Shown here: positions 1-8,928 of the stretch, in pieces
Layout of the letters: each line of letters begins with the position of its first letter
How positions within the stretch are numbered: the stretch's first letter is position 1
Assembly (NCBI GenBank): GCA_947628025.1
Contig: CANQYH010000043.1
Span: forward strand, 1 to 15,193
Length of the DNA stretch: 15,193 nt
Direction of reading: 5' to 3'
Source: an uncultured Lachnospiraceae bacterium
GTDB lineage: Bacteria; Bacillota; Clostridia; Lachnospirales; Lachnospiraceae
Position numbers and translations under genes: made by a program
The notes under the pieces: generated by a model
Seen by the model: the letters and a program-made list of their open reading frames with translations, nothing else
Database searches by the model: none
What the model was told of the DNA's origin: nothing

Positions 1-3000
1 CTCACGGGCGAGGTCAAGGACCATATCTCCCGGCTGGAAGAAGCGGACCGGGAGAAGGAGCTGTGCCTGCAGGAGAAGGCCAGCAATGATCAGTACTACC
101 GCGGTGAGATAGAGCGCCTCACAGCTGAGATGCAGGATAGCGTCCAGAAATGGGAAATACTTGGCCGCGAGAAAAATCAAATTGAACAGGAGGCGGCCGC
201 GGAAAAGAGGCGCAGCTGTGACGAAATAGAGAACCTGACGAAGGAAAAGCAGGGATACCTTCTGCGGTTAGAGCAGGCAGAGCAAGAGGCATCCGGCTAT
301 GCAGAGAGATGCGCTGTGCTTCAGGGCAAGATCGAAGATGCGCAGGCCCGCGAAAAACAGTCGGCAGCCCAGCAGGCACAGCAGTGCAAACAGCTGCAGG
401 AAGAACGGGACGCATACAAATGCGAGAGGGATGCATGCGCGGTCGAACTGGGTCTCCTGCAGGCCGAAATGCAGAATATATCCCAGTCACGGGGTTATCA
501 CCTGCTCTGCAGGTATTACCTCACGCGGGACAAGCTGCTTCCGAAAGGGAGCAGAAGGCGGGAGCTGGTGAAGCGGGCGGCACAGGCCGTTTTGCCGAAA
601 AAATGCCTCCCGGCTCCGACTGTGCCGCAGGTCGTACCGGAGGAACAGACCGGTCAGTTCTATACCCGTGATGAACTGGCCAGGCAGGACTGGTGCCGGG
701 CCCATCCGCTGAGGACCGACGTCGTTTTCAGCATCGTTGTGCCGGTATTCAATACGCCCATTCCCGTACTCCAGGCGATGATCTTCTCGGTAAAGGACCA
801 AATATACCCTCACTGGGAGCTGTGCATCGCGGATGCAAGTCAAGACCGCGATGACATCATGTACCTCGTGGAGCAGCTTTCTCTGGACTGCGACAGGATA
901 AAATACAAAAAGCTGGCGGAGAATAGGGGGATATCCGGCAATACGATCGAGGCCCTCGCCATGGCGACGGGCGGGTTTATCGCGCTGCTGGACCACGATG
1001 ACATGATCGCGCCCAACGCGCTGTACGAATATGCGGCCGCGCTGGAGAACGATCCGGAGATCGACTTTCTCTACAGCGACAAGGATATGGTGGATGAGAC
1101 CGGAACGCACCGGCTGAACCCGCTGTATAAGCCGGAGTATTCGCCGGAGATCATGTACAGCGCAAATTATCTCACCCATTTCTGTGTGATGCGCAGGGAA
1201 GTGCTGGAGAGGACAGCTGGATACGATCCCCGTGCAGACGGAGCGCAGGATTGGGATATCTTCCTGAAGATGATGGCGCAGACGTCCCGGTTCAAACGGA
1301 TAGACAGGATCCTGTACCATTGGCGCATCATTTCCACTTCGGTCGCCTCCGGCGTGGGGGCCAAGCCCTATGCGCTGGACGCGCAGATATATGCGCTGCA
1401 AAAATACATAGACGAAAAGAACTGGCCCGGCAAGGTCTATTTCCAAAACATAGCCCTTAGCCGCATCAAGGTCGACTGGAAGTTTGCGGAGAAGCCGGTC
1501 GTTGCGGTCGCGGCGGTCTCCGACAGCGGAAAGAAGCCGGTGGAGATCGACGGCTGTGCGGAGCAGATATTGCTCCGCCGCGACGGAAGCGGATGGGACA
1601 GCCTGCTGGAAAAGAGCAAGGCGGATGTGCTTTTGTTCGTGGACGCAGATGTGTGTCTTGCCTTTTCGGAGGGATTGGCCGGCGAGCTTGCCGCCTGGGC
1701 GATGCATCCGGAGATCGGGTTTGCGGCGCCGCAGCTGCGCGCGGGGAATAAGATCGTCAGCTGCGGCCTCGTATATGACGACGGTGCCGTGATGGACCTT
1801 TTCGGCGGCCATGACGTTGGCTTTTACGGCCAGATGGGACACAGCGAGTGGTACCGCGATCTCAGCTGCTTCCGCGGCGTATGCCTGGCGGTGGAGCGCA
1901 GGAAGTTCCTGGAGTTTGCCTCCTTCCGCACAGAAACGGGTGTATTCGCTCTGAGCGCCGAGGGCTTTGCGGCACTGGATCAGGGGCTGCGGAACGTGTA
2001 TGACCACTATGCGTGGGTAGATGTGGACACGGCGCATCTCCCGACGGCAGATCAGCTCACCGCGGCGTTCAAACAGCTGCGGCTGTGTATGAACGTCCCG
2101 GAGACCGATCCATATTTCAATAAGAACTGCACGATCGACGTAGTGCGGAAGAAACAGACCGCGGCTGCGTCCGCGCCGGCTGTCCCGCTGGACAAGTATA
2201 CGCAGGACGCGATGATACTGGCGTCGCTCTATGACTTTACCCACGAGAACATCCGGAAAAACAACGCGGTGGTGCACAACGGCTATGCCGGCGGCGTCAG
2301 GACCATGGTATGGTTCCTGCAGGAATTCGATTACGTCTTCTACGCGGGCCTGTATACCATATTCAGAACAGCCTCCTATCTTCAGCGCAGGCACGGCATC
2401 CGACACACATTCGTGTTCATCTCCGGCGTCACGGCGGAGGAGATGATGGAGCGCGTATGCGCCGGTTTCCCGGAGCTGGGCTCCTGCAAGGCGTACAGCA
2501 TCTCTTCGCCCGGCCAGCTTGGTGATATTCCGGGCGCCGACGGGGGCGTGTGTACTCTTTGGACGACGGCATATTACCTTTTGAAGTTCAACAAGGTGAA
2601 ACGGAAGTTTTACTTTATCCAGGACTATGAGCCGTTGTTCTATCCCGGCGGTTCCACCTATGCACAGACTGAGGCGACCTACCGTTTCGGTTTTTATGGC
2701 ATAGCCAACACGCAGGGAATGAAGAACGTGTATGAGGCCGAATACGGCGGCAGAGCCGTCAGTCTGGACCCATCGGTGGATACCGGTATTTTCTATCCCG
2801 ATCCGGACAGACAGTACGAAAAACGGCGATATACGGTGTTCTTCTACGGCCGGCCCGGCCACCCCCGCAATGGCTTTGAGCTGGGCGCGGAGGCGCTGAA
2901 GGAACTGAAGCGCCGGATGGGAGACAGGCTGCGTATCGTAACGGCCGGCGCCAACTATGACGCCGGGCAATACGGTCTGAGCGGCATCGTGGAGAACCTG

Positions 3001-3360
3001 GGGCGTTTGAAGGTGGAGCAGACCGGCGACCTTTACCGCAGGTGCGATGCGGGTCTTGTGATGATGTATACGCGCCACCCGTCATATTTGCCCTATGAGC
3101 TGATGGCCTGCGGCTGTTGTGTCGTGTCGAATTATAACGCATACACGACGTGGTTTTTGAAAGACGGAGTCAACTCCGTGGTGTGTGAGCCGTCGGCGAG
3201 CAGCATCGCGGAGGCTGTCGAGGACATCCTCAAAGATGCGGCCAGGCGAAAGCAGATCAGCGAACAGGGGGCGAGCCAGATAAAGAACAATAATCCCAGC
3301 TGGGATGAGTCGCTGGAAAAGGTCGCCCGATTCATCCAGTCGCCTGACGAATGCAAGTGA
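1..3360 (+). CDS. Multidomain glycosyltransferase: coiled coil, GT2, GT2-like, WsaF-like GT4 (5' partial)
   Basis: The frame is open from the first base, so the true start lies upstream; the Met at 130 is internal. About 1119 codons are visible. Codons 1 to ~165 are charged and rich in Glu, Gln, Lys and Arg without Pro, as in a long coiled coil. A GT2 domain follows: strand IVVPVFN near 730-753, metal-binding DHDD at 991-1002 and an acceptor-side QDWD at 1246-1257. A second, shorter GT2-like part (about 1490-2130) keeps DAD at 1642-1650 but shows no clear ED-type catalytic motif. The last ~400 residues look like a WsaF-type GT4 rhamnosyltransferase: IQDYEP at 2617-2634, GRPGHPRNGFE at 2848-2880, PSYLPYELMACG at 3079-3114. 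WsaF itself transfers rhamnose from dTDP-rhamnose; rhamnose here is inferred. The enzyme is probably cytoplasmic and extends a polysaccharide chain, with the coiled coil perhaps measuring or scaffolding. Its domain order matches the next two genes joined together. Stop TGA at 3358. Confidence 0.9.
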   Translation, partial: LTGEVKDHISRLEEADREKELCLQEKASNDQYYRGEIERLTAEMQDSVQKWEILGREKNQIEQEAAAEKRRSCDEIENLTKEKQGYLLRLEQAEQEASGYAERCAVLQGKIEDAQAREKQSAAQQAQQCKQLQEERDAYKCERDACAVELGLLQAEMQNISQSRGYHLLCRYYLTRDKLLPKGSRRRELVKRAAQAVLPKKCLPAPTVPQVVPEEQTGQFYTRDELARQDWCRAHPLRTDVVFSIVVPVFNTPIPVLQAMIFSVKDQIYPHWELCIADASQDRDDIMYLVEQLSLDCDRIKYKKLAENRGISGNTIEALAMATGGFIALLDHDDMIAPNALYEYAAALENDPEIDFLYSDKDMVDETGTHRLNPLYKPEYSPEIMYSANYLTHFCVMRREVLERTAGYDPRADGAQDWDIFLKMMAQTSRFKRIDRILYHWRIISTSVASGVGAKPYALDAQIYALQKYIDEKNWPGKVYFQNIALSRIKVDWKFAEKPVVAVAAVSDSGKKPVEIDGCAEQILLRRDGSGWDSLLEKSKADVLLFVDADVCLAFSEGLAGELAAWAMHPEIGFAAPQLRAGNKIVSCGLVYDDGAVMDLFGGHDVGFYGQMGHSEWYRDLSCFRGVCLAVERRKFLEFASFRTETGVFALSAEGFAALDQGLRNVYDHYAWVDVDTAHLPTADQLTAAFKQLRLCMNVPETDPYFNKNCTIDVVRKKQTAAASAPAVPLDKYTQDAMILASLYDFTHENIRKNNAVVHNGYAGGVRTMVWFLQEFDYVFYAGLYTIFRTASYLQRRHGIRHTFVFISGVTAEEMMERVCAGFPELGSCKAYSISSPGQLGDIPGADGGVCTLWTTAYYLLKFNKVKRKFYFIQDYEPLFYPGGSTYAQTEATYRFGFYGIANTQGMKNVYEAEYGGRAVSLDPSVDTGIFYPDPDRQYEKRRYTVFFYGRPGHPRNGFELGAEALKELKRRMGDRLRIVTAGANYDAGQYGLSGIVENLGRLKVEQTGDLYRRCDAGLVMMYTRHPSYLPYELMACGCCVVSNYNAYTTWFLKDGVNSVVCEPSASSIAEAVEDILKDAARRKQISEQGASQIKNNNPSWDESLEKVARFIQSPDECK

Positions 3361-3372
3361 GCGCGTGCCGGA

Positions 3373-5130
3373 ATGGGCTGTTATATCCGTTTGCCAGGTA
3401 AATTCTTCCGTTCTTTGCGGGAGAATGGCCTTCGGCGCACCTGGACGAAGGTCCGGGAAAAAGTGCTGTACCGGCGGAACTGTTCCGTCGCGGTAAAACC
3501 GTCGGAAGAGCAGAGAGCCAGGAGAGAATACCCCCTTTCCGGCCGGATCAAATTCAGCGTCGCCGTGCTGCTTTTCAACACGCCGGAGGACGGCCTTCGG
3601 GAGATGATCCGGTCTGTGCTGGACCAGACCTATGGGAACTGGGAGCTGTGCCTGGCGGATGGAAGCGACGAGGCCCACTCGTATGTGGGAAGGATATGCG
3701 GAGGATATGCCGGCAGGGAAAAGAGGATAAAGTACAGAAGACTGGAAGAGAACAAGGGCATATTCGATAACACGAACGCCTGCATCGCCATGGCGACAGG
3801 CGGCTATATCGCGCTGCTGGACCACGACGACGTGCTGGCGCCCAACGCGCTGGAGGCGAACGCAGCGGCCATCATGGAGACTGGGGCAGACGTACTGTAT
3901 TCGGATGAGGACCACATCGCGGCAGATGGCAGGCATGTCTATCCGTTTTATAAGCCGGACTGGTCTCCGGACCTGCTCTACAGCCAGATGTATGCCTGCC
4001 ACCTTCTTGTGATCCGGAGGGAGCTTTTTGAGCGCGCAGGCGGTTTTCGGGCGGAATACGACGGCAGCCAGGATTATGATCTGATGCTCCGGCTGGCGGA
4101 GCAGACGGATAAGATATGCCACATCCCGCAGCTGCTGTATTCATGGCGGGAGGGCGGTTCCTCGACGGCCACCGATCCGGACGCCAAGCCATACGCCCAT
4201 GAGGCCGGCCTGCGGGCGCTCGATGAGCACCTGAAAAGGAAGTACGGCCAGGGCGCCTATGCGGAGGAGACGGAACACCGCTTTGTCTATGATCCACGGT
4301 TTGCATCTGATCTGCCGCTCGTCTCTATCATCATCCCATTCAAGGACCGCCGGCGGATGACAGATGCGTGTGTTCAAAGCATCCTGCGGAACAGCACATA
4401 TAAAAAATATGAGATATTGCTTTTGAACAACTGTTCCCGGAAAAAGAGCACGGCGGTATGGATGGAAAGGATACAGCGGCAGGATGAGCGCATCCGCGTC
4501 ATCGATGCGAACATGGAGTTCAATTGGTCAAAGCTGAACAATTTCGGGGTCAGTCGTTCAAATGGGGACGTGTTCGTGTTCCTGAACAACGACACCAGGA
4601 TCATCAGCGGCGACTGGCTGGAACGCCTGAGTGAAAATGCTCTGCGCCCCGATGTGGGGGCCGTGGGAGCGCTGCTGCTGTACCCGGACGATACGATCCA
4701 GCATGCCGGCGTCGTCGTGGGGGTCGGCTGCGGAGCGGAGCATATCTACAAGGGGATGGGGCAGGAGTACTGTGGAAGCCCCTTTGTCTCCCCTATGGTG
4801 AGCCGAAACGTGCTGGCGGTGACAGGCGCCTGCATGGCCATATCCAGGCGGACCATGGAGCGGGTCGGTGGATTTGACGAGGGTTTCATCATCTGTGGCA
4901 GCGATGTGGAGTGGTGCATCCGTGCGCATGAGAACGGGCTTTTGAACAGGTATGACGCCAGGGTACGGCTGTATCACCTGGAATCCAAAAGCAGAGGCGC
5001 AAGCATCCCGGAGGTCGATTTTCAAAAGTCGGCGGATGTATACGCGCCTTACCAGAAAAACGGCGACCCGTTTTTCAATGTGCATCTGGACATACACCCT
5101 TTACTCCAAAGGAGAGTGCGGCCCCGGTGA
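3373..5130 (+). CDS. Tandem family-2 glycosyltransferase (two GT2 domains)
   Basis: A 585-residue soluble protein with two complete GT-A domains, so probably a bifunctional sugar transferase that adds two linkages of a repeat unit in the cytoplasm. The first domain has the strand FSVAVLLFNTP, DHDD at 3820-3831 and QDYD at 4069-4080. The second begins near 4315 with VSIIIPFKD, has NND at 4585-4593 as the metal/nucleotide site, and SDVEW at 4900-4914 in the catalytic-base position. Related proteins are usually annotated as rhamnosyl- or galactosyltransferases of wall and capsule loci; the sugar cannot be read from sequence. The start is the first in-frame ATG after the upstream stop (12-base gap). 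There is no good Shine-Dalgarno sequence before it, so translation probably depends on coupling to the upstream gene. The first domain is strikingly similar, also at DNA level, to the first GT2 domain of the preceding gene (for example 961-1024 against 3790-3853). Confidence 0.93.
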   Translation: MGCYIRLPGKFFRSLRENGLRRTWTKVREKVLYRRNCSVAVKPSEEQRARREYPLSGRIKFSVAVLLFNTPEDGLREMIRSVLDQTYGNWELCLADGSDEAHSYVGRICGGYAGREKRIKYRRLEENKGIFDNTNACIAMATGGYIALLDHDDVLAPNALEANAAAIMETGADVLYSDEDHIAADGRHVYPFYKPDWSPDLLYSQMYACHLLVIRRELFERAGGFRAEYDGSQDYDLMLRLAEQTDKICHIPQLLYSWREGGSSTATDPDAKPYAHEAGLRALDEHLKRKYGQGAYAEETEHRFVYDPRFASDLPLVSIIIPFKDRRRMTDACVQSILRNSTYKKYEILLLNNCSRKKSTAVWMERIQRQDERIRVIDANMEFNWSKLNNFGVSRSNGDVFVFLNNDTRIISGDWLERLSENALRPDVGAVGALLLYPDDTIQHAGVVVGVGCGAEHIYKGMGQEYCGSPFVSPMVSRNVLAVTGACMAISRRTMERVGGFDEGFIICGSDVEWCIRAHENGLLNRYDARVRLYHLESKSRGASIPEVDFQKSADVYAPYQKNGDPFFNVHLDIHPLLQRRVRPR

Positions 5131-6398
5131 AGCTGGCCAGCTTTGTTAAATTATTAAAGAGAAAGCCCCTCGCGGTGAAGACATATCACGCGCTCAAGCG
5201 GGCGCTCATGTCATCCAGTGGCTTTGAGGTGCCTGAGATCGGACCGCTCAACGCCCGCAGGGGGACAGAGAGCGGAAAGCTGCGGCTGAACCTTTTGGTC
5301 CCGTCGGTGGATCAGATGGACGTATTTGGCGGGATAGCAACGGCGCTTCGGTTTTTTGAAGCGCTGAGAAGGGCGTGCTGCTGCGAGGCAAGGATCATCG
5401 TGACGGACCGGGCGGTGAATGAAAAAACGTCGGTCACGCCGGATGGTTATGTGGTCTGCGGCTGTGAACAGGACAGCGGCGAGGAGCTGCAGGTCATCTC
5501 CATGAACGACCGGCATGGACAGACGATACCGGTCCGCAGGAACGATGTTTTCGTCGCCACCGCCTGGTGGAGCGCCTATGTCGTGTCGGACGTCATCCGC
5601 TGGCAGGCAGAGACTTTCGCCGCGGAGCCGAGACCGCTCATCTATATGATCCAGGACTATGAGCCGTGTTTTTATGGGTGGTCCAGCCGATACATGCTGG
5701 CAGAGAGCACATACCGGATGGATATCCCCATATATGCCGTCATCAATTCCGGCATGCTAGCGGAGTTTTTTAAGCGGAATGGATATTCTTTTGCCCGCAG
5801 CTGGCAGTTTGATCCGGTCCTGAACGACAGTCTGAGACGGTATCTGCCGGAGCGGGGAAGCAGGATAGCGAAGAAAAAGCAGATCCTGGTCTATGGCCGG
5901 CCGTCGGTGAGCAGAAATGCCTTTGAGCTTTTGGTATATGCCCTCAAGCGCTGGCGCGAACAGCAGAAGGACGCGGGGGAATGGACGTTGCTCTCCGCCG
6001 GGGAACAGCATGGCGACGTGGAGCTTGGCGGGGGGATGGTCCTGCGGTCGGTAGGCAAGCTGCCGCTGGACGAGTACGCGAAGCTGCTGCTGGATACATA
6101 TGCGGGCGTCTCGCTGATGGTGTCGCCTCACCCCAGCTATCCGCCGCTGGAAATGGCCGCGTTTGGCGTGAGGACGATCACCAACCGGTATGCCAACAAG
6201 GACCTTACAGGTTTCAGCGGGAATATCACGAGCCTGCGTGCCTGTGACCCGGCGGGCATCGCGGACGCGCTGTGCGCGGCCTGTGACAGTTTTTCCGGCG
6301 AGGGCTGTGTGGACGCTGACGAGGCGTATCTCACCGGCGGCGCGGGATATGATGACGTCGCGAAAGAAGCGGCGCAGGCCCTGGCGGGAGCGCTGTAA
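5127..6398 (+). CDS. WsaF-like GT4 glycosyltransferase (probable rhamnosyltransferase)
   Basis: 423 residues starting at GTG, which overlaps the upstream stop by four bases (GTGA at 5127-5130); AAAGGAG at 5108-5114 serves as ribosome binding site. The N-terminal Rossmann half starts with LNLLVPSVDQMDVFGG, a glycine-rich acceptor loop. IQDYEP at 5649-5666 is a signature shared with WsaF-type beta-1,2-rhamnosyltransferases of S-layer glycan synthesis. The C-terminal half has GRPSVSRNAFE at 5895-5927 and HPSYPPLEMAAFG at 6129-6167, the GT4 region that binds the nucleotide-sugar donor and contains the conserved Glu. The protein has no membrane segment, so it should act at the cytoplasmic face. 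It is a paralogue of the C-terminal third of the first gene in the window. Donor identity (dTDP-L-rhamnose) is inferred from the family only; no rhamnose synthesis genes are visible here. Confidence 0.88.
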   Translation: MKLASFVKLLKRKPLAVKTYHALKRALMSSSGFEVPEIGPLNARRGTESGKLRLNLLVPSVDQMDVFGGIATALRFFEALRRACCCEARIIVTDRAVNEKTSVTPDGYVVCGCEQDSGEELQVISMNDRHGQTIPVRRNDVFVATAWWSAYVVSDVIRWQAETFAAEPRPLIYMIQDYEPCFYGWSSRYMLAESTYRMDIPIYAVINSGMLAEFFKRNGYSFARSWQFDPVLNDSLRRYLPERGSRIAKKKQILVYGRPSVSRNAFELLVYALKRWREQQKDAGEWTLLSAGEQHGDVELGGGMVLRSVGKLPLDEYAKLLLDTYAGVSLMVSPHPSYPPLEMAAFGVRTITNRYANKDLTGFSGNITSLRACDPAGIADALCAACDSFSGEGCVDADEAYLTGGAGYDDVAKEAAQALAGAL

Positions 6399-6438
6399 AG
6401 CACAGGATGTCAATATCGAACAGATCGGAGAACGCAAA

Positions 6439-8454
6439 ATGCTGAAGATGTCAAAATGGGTGCGATGGGGCAGTATCGCGCTGTTCCTTCTGGCGACGGC
6501 ACTGCTGCTGATGTTCTGCCATAACGACGAGCAGTTTTTGACCGTCAGTCTGAATCAGGAGGCGCAGAATGCGGCGGCGCCGGAACTGACGTCGGAGACA
6601 ACATACTTTCAGACAGTTCCCTGCCTGTTCGACGGTGTGGAGCGGGTCGGGTTCCAGTTCGCGAATTACGGTGACCGGGAGAACAGCGGTACTGTCAGGA
6701 TCAGTGTCTTTTCCGCGGGGGCGCCTGTGGGTTCCTGCGAACTGAACGCGGCGCAGATACCGGACGGACCATATCTGTACATTGACCTCTATCGACCGGT
6801 CTCCTCGGGAGAGGTGCTTGAGTTCCAGATATCAAGCGACAGCCCCGCCGGGCAGGGCGTCACCCTCTGGACGACGGAAAACCCCACCCTGGACAAGAGC
6901 GGGGCGCGGTTTTCCGTGAACGGTCAGCCCCAGAGCAAGCAGCTGAATATGTCCTTTGAATATGAAAGCCCTAGGCTGTCCAAGCAGTTTTTGGCGCCAT
7001 TCGCCCTGTGCTGCCTTTTGCTGCTGGCCACCGGCGTGCCCCGCTATTACTATGACCGGTACCGGGAGAACGGGCGGGGAAAGCGCCTGGCCCTGTATCT
7101 GCTCCTGCTGCTGGGCGGGACGGTGATCCTCTGTCTGCGGGACCTGCAGTTCATCAGCACGCCCATCATATATGGGGAGGATGGATGGTTCCTGTCCAGG
7201 CAGCTGGATCAGGGGATACTGAAAACGCTGTTTGCGACCAGAGGCGGCGGGGCCAGCGACTTCTCCAATACAGGCGTATATCTGTGTATCTGGCTGGCGC
7301 AGAGGATCAACATGCTGCTCAACGGGTACAGTCTGGCGGCGTATCCCTTCTGGGCCGGGGTCACGGCCAACCTCTACATCGCTTTCACCGCCGTGGCGGG
7401 GTATCGCGCCTTTGAACTGCTGTGCGGGAAAAAGGCGGGCATAGCCGCCTACGCGTCCGTCATTTTTATGAATTTGGGCGGGAGCGCTGCGGAGGTGCTA
7501 GGCCGGCCGCTGAATACGGCCTTCCTCTGGACGGCGACAGTGGCGTTTTTGCTGATGATCCAGTACGAGGAGGACAACGGCTTTTCTGCGAAGTCCCTGC
7601 TGATCGGGGCGGCCTGCCTGGTGGGCGCGTTCACATTCCCGGTCTGTTTTTTGGAGATCGGCGGTTTTCTGGCGGCCATGTCGTGGCGCTGCGCCAAGGA
7701 CAAGGGGTGGCAAAGACGCGTTTTCGGAAATCTGCTGCTGATCGTCACCTTTGCGGTGGGCCTGTTCATGCTGCCGCGGCTGCTGACCAGCGAAGGAGCA
7801 GGCAGCGCTTATATATATAAGCCGGAAGGGGCCATCGAGTTCTTCCTGGCCCGGCATATCCTGTTCTTCCTGGCGGCGCCCTTCTATACGAAGCTCAGCG
7901 ATCCGCTCACGCTCGCGCTGACGGCCCTCTATATGGCCCTCGTGATCTGGGCGGCTGTCGTCCGGATCAAAAAGACCAAGAGCCTTTTCAATTCCTATAC
8001 GCTGTTTGCCGCGCTGGCGCTGGGGACCTGCTTTGCCTCGGCGTTCATGCGCCGGACGATGACACAGCTGTTTGGCACATATGGGAGCAGCTTTCCGGAT
8101 CGGTATTATTACGCCTGCAATATCCTGGCGTTCATGCTGTTCGCCTATGCCGGCTGCGTGATCATGGGACAGTTTAAGAGAGAGAAACTGGCATCCGGCT
8201 TTTGTGCTGCACTGATCTGCCTGCTGCTGATCAATCCATACCTATTTTACTTCACAGAGCCGAATTATGGTTCTTTGTACGGCGACGGCGGCTTTACACA
8301 CACGCTCGCGGAGAGCTGCCGCGATGTTTTAGAGAATACTGAGGGCGTTGATTTGGACGGGGAGATATCTATTGTTCAGTATCCCAACAGATGGACGCCA
8401 TCATTCCCAGCTGAGTATGTGATCGCCACGGCGGCCGACGCCCAGCGGGATTAG
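6439..8454 (+). CDS. Large polytopic membrane protein, GT-C-like, possible GtrC-type transferase
   Basis: 671 residues from ATG 6439, chosen because GGAG at 6427-6430 sits eight bases upstream and a membrane helix follows at once; the frame stays open upstream to 6190 but that part is a shadow of the previous gene. Residues ~11-26 form a transmembrane helix, ~27-180 a Cys-poor beta-rich-looking domain predicted outside the cell, then about 11-13 more hydrophobic helices to the end. GEDGW at 7174-7188 (residues 246-250) lies in the first large loop after helix 3, where GT-C glycosyltransferases carry their acidic catalytic residues. I do not recognise a named family. With GtrA and a DPM1-like GT2 close by, the best guess is the enzyme that moves a sugar from a polyprenyl phosphate onto a polysaccharide outside the membrane. 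A polymer-export or sensor role is not excluded. The next gene begins 14 bases after its stop. Confidence 0.85.
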   Translation: MLKMSKWVRWGSIALFLLATALLLMFCHNDEQFLTVSLNQEAQNAAAPELTSETTYFQTVPCLFDGVERVGFQFANYGDRENSGTVRISVFSAGAPVGSCELNAAQIPDGPYLYIDLYRPVSSGEVLEFQISSDSPAGQGVTLWTTENPTLDKSGARFSVNGQPQSKQLNMSFEYESPRLSKQFLAPFALCCLLLLATGVPRYYYDRYRENGRGKRLALYLLLLLGGTVILCLRDLQFISTPIIYGEDGWFLSRQLDQGILKTLFATRGGGASDFSNTGVYLCIWLAQRINMLLNGYSLAAYPFWAGVTANLYIAFTAVAGYRAFELLCGKKAGIAAYASVIFMNLGGSAAEVLGRPLNTAFLWTATVAFLLMIQYEEDNGFSAKSLLIGAACLVGAFTFPVCFLEIGGFLAAMSWRCAKDKGWQRRVFGNLLLIVTFAVGLFMLPRLLTSEGAGSAYIYKPEGAIEFFLARHILFFLAAPFYTKLSDPLTLALTALYMALVIWAAVVRIKKTKSLFNSYTLFAALALGTCFASAFMRRTMTQLFGTYGSSFPDRYYYACNILAFMLFAYAGCVIMGQFKREKLASGFCAALICLLLINPYLFYFTEPNYGSLYGDGGFTHTLAESCRDVLENTEGVDLDGEISIVQYPNRWTPSFPAEYVIATAADAQRD

Positions 8455-8468
8455 AAGGAGGGCGCCCC

Positions 8469-8909
8469 ATGAAGGAGAAAGGCATACGGGACCTGCTCAG
8501 ACAGGCGGTCCGTTTCGTGGGCATCTCCGGCTGCGGCTGGCTGATGGATTTTGGCGTCTACATCGCCCTGACGGAAGCGCTCCGCTTCCCGGTGGCCTAC
8601 GCCAATATGATCAGCGCCATACCGGCCGTCACGCTGGTGTTTCTGGTGTCCACCCGGAAGATATTCGCCAGCAAAAAAGGCGGCCTGCCGCTGTGGGGAA
8701 AGTACATCGTCTATTTCCTCTACCAGATGGCGCTGGTGTTCTGCGTCTCCTGGGTAGGCGAGGGACTTTTCCGTCTGCTGTCCCGAACGGCGCTGATGAA
8801 CATTTCGCTCATCGCGGCGCACCTGAAGATCCTTTGCAAAATACTTATCACGCCCATCACCATGACGGCGAACTTTTTCGTGATGAAGGTCCTGTGCGAA
8901 AAGCTGTGA
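8469..8909 (+). CDS. GtrA family membrane protein (lipid-linked sugar flippase candidate)
   Basis: 146 residues, the usual size for GtrA. Four hydrophobic helices are visible: residues ~12-33, ~37-57, ~75-98 and ~115-140. The N-terminal pattern LLRQAVRFVGISGCGWLMDFGVY is the typical GtrA opening (FxxVGxxxxxxDxxxY). A basic stretch between helices 2 and 3 (STRKIFASKKGG) also fits. GtrA proteins are thought to flip polyprenyl-phosphate-linked monosaccharides, made by a GT2 partner, across the membrane for a GT-C partner. Both partner types are in this operon (6439-8454 and 10053-10850). The start follows AAGGAGG at 8455-8461 with seven bases spacing. Confidence 0.92.
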   Translation: MKEKGIRDLLRQAVRFVGISGCGWLMDFGVYIALTEALRFPVAYANMISAIPAVTLVFLVSTRKIFASKKGGLPLWGKYIVYFLYQMALVFCVSWVGEGLFRLLSRTALMNISLIAAHLKILCKILITPITMTANFFVMKVLCEKL

Positions 8910-8928
8910 GGAGCGGGAAGGAGAGAAG

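Noticed and set aside
487..3078. 863-residue open frame on the - strand
   Set aside because: It is the antisense of a clearly coding glycosyltransferase with conserved motifs; the protein is rich in Arg and His, shows no family pattern, and such shadows are common in GC-rich genes.
6190..6438. Upstream extension of the 671-residue membrane protein
   Set aside because: It overlaps the end of the WsaF-like gene in another frame, is Arg-rich, and a binding site plus membrane helix support the ATG at 6439.
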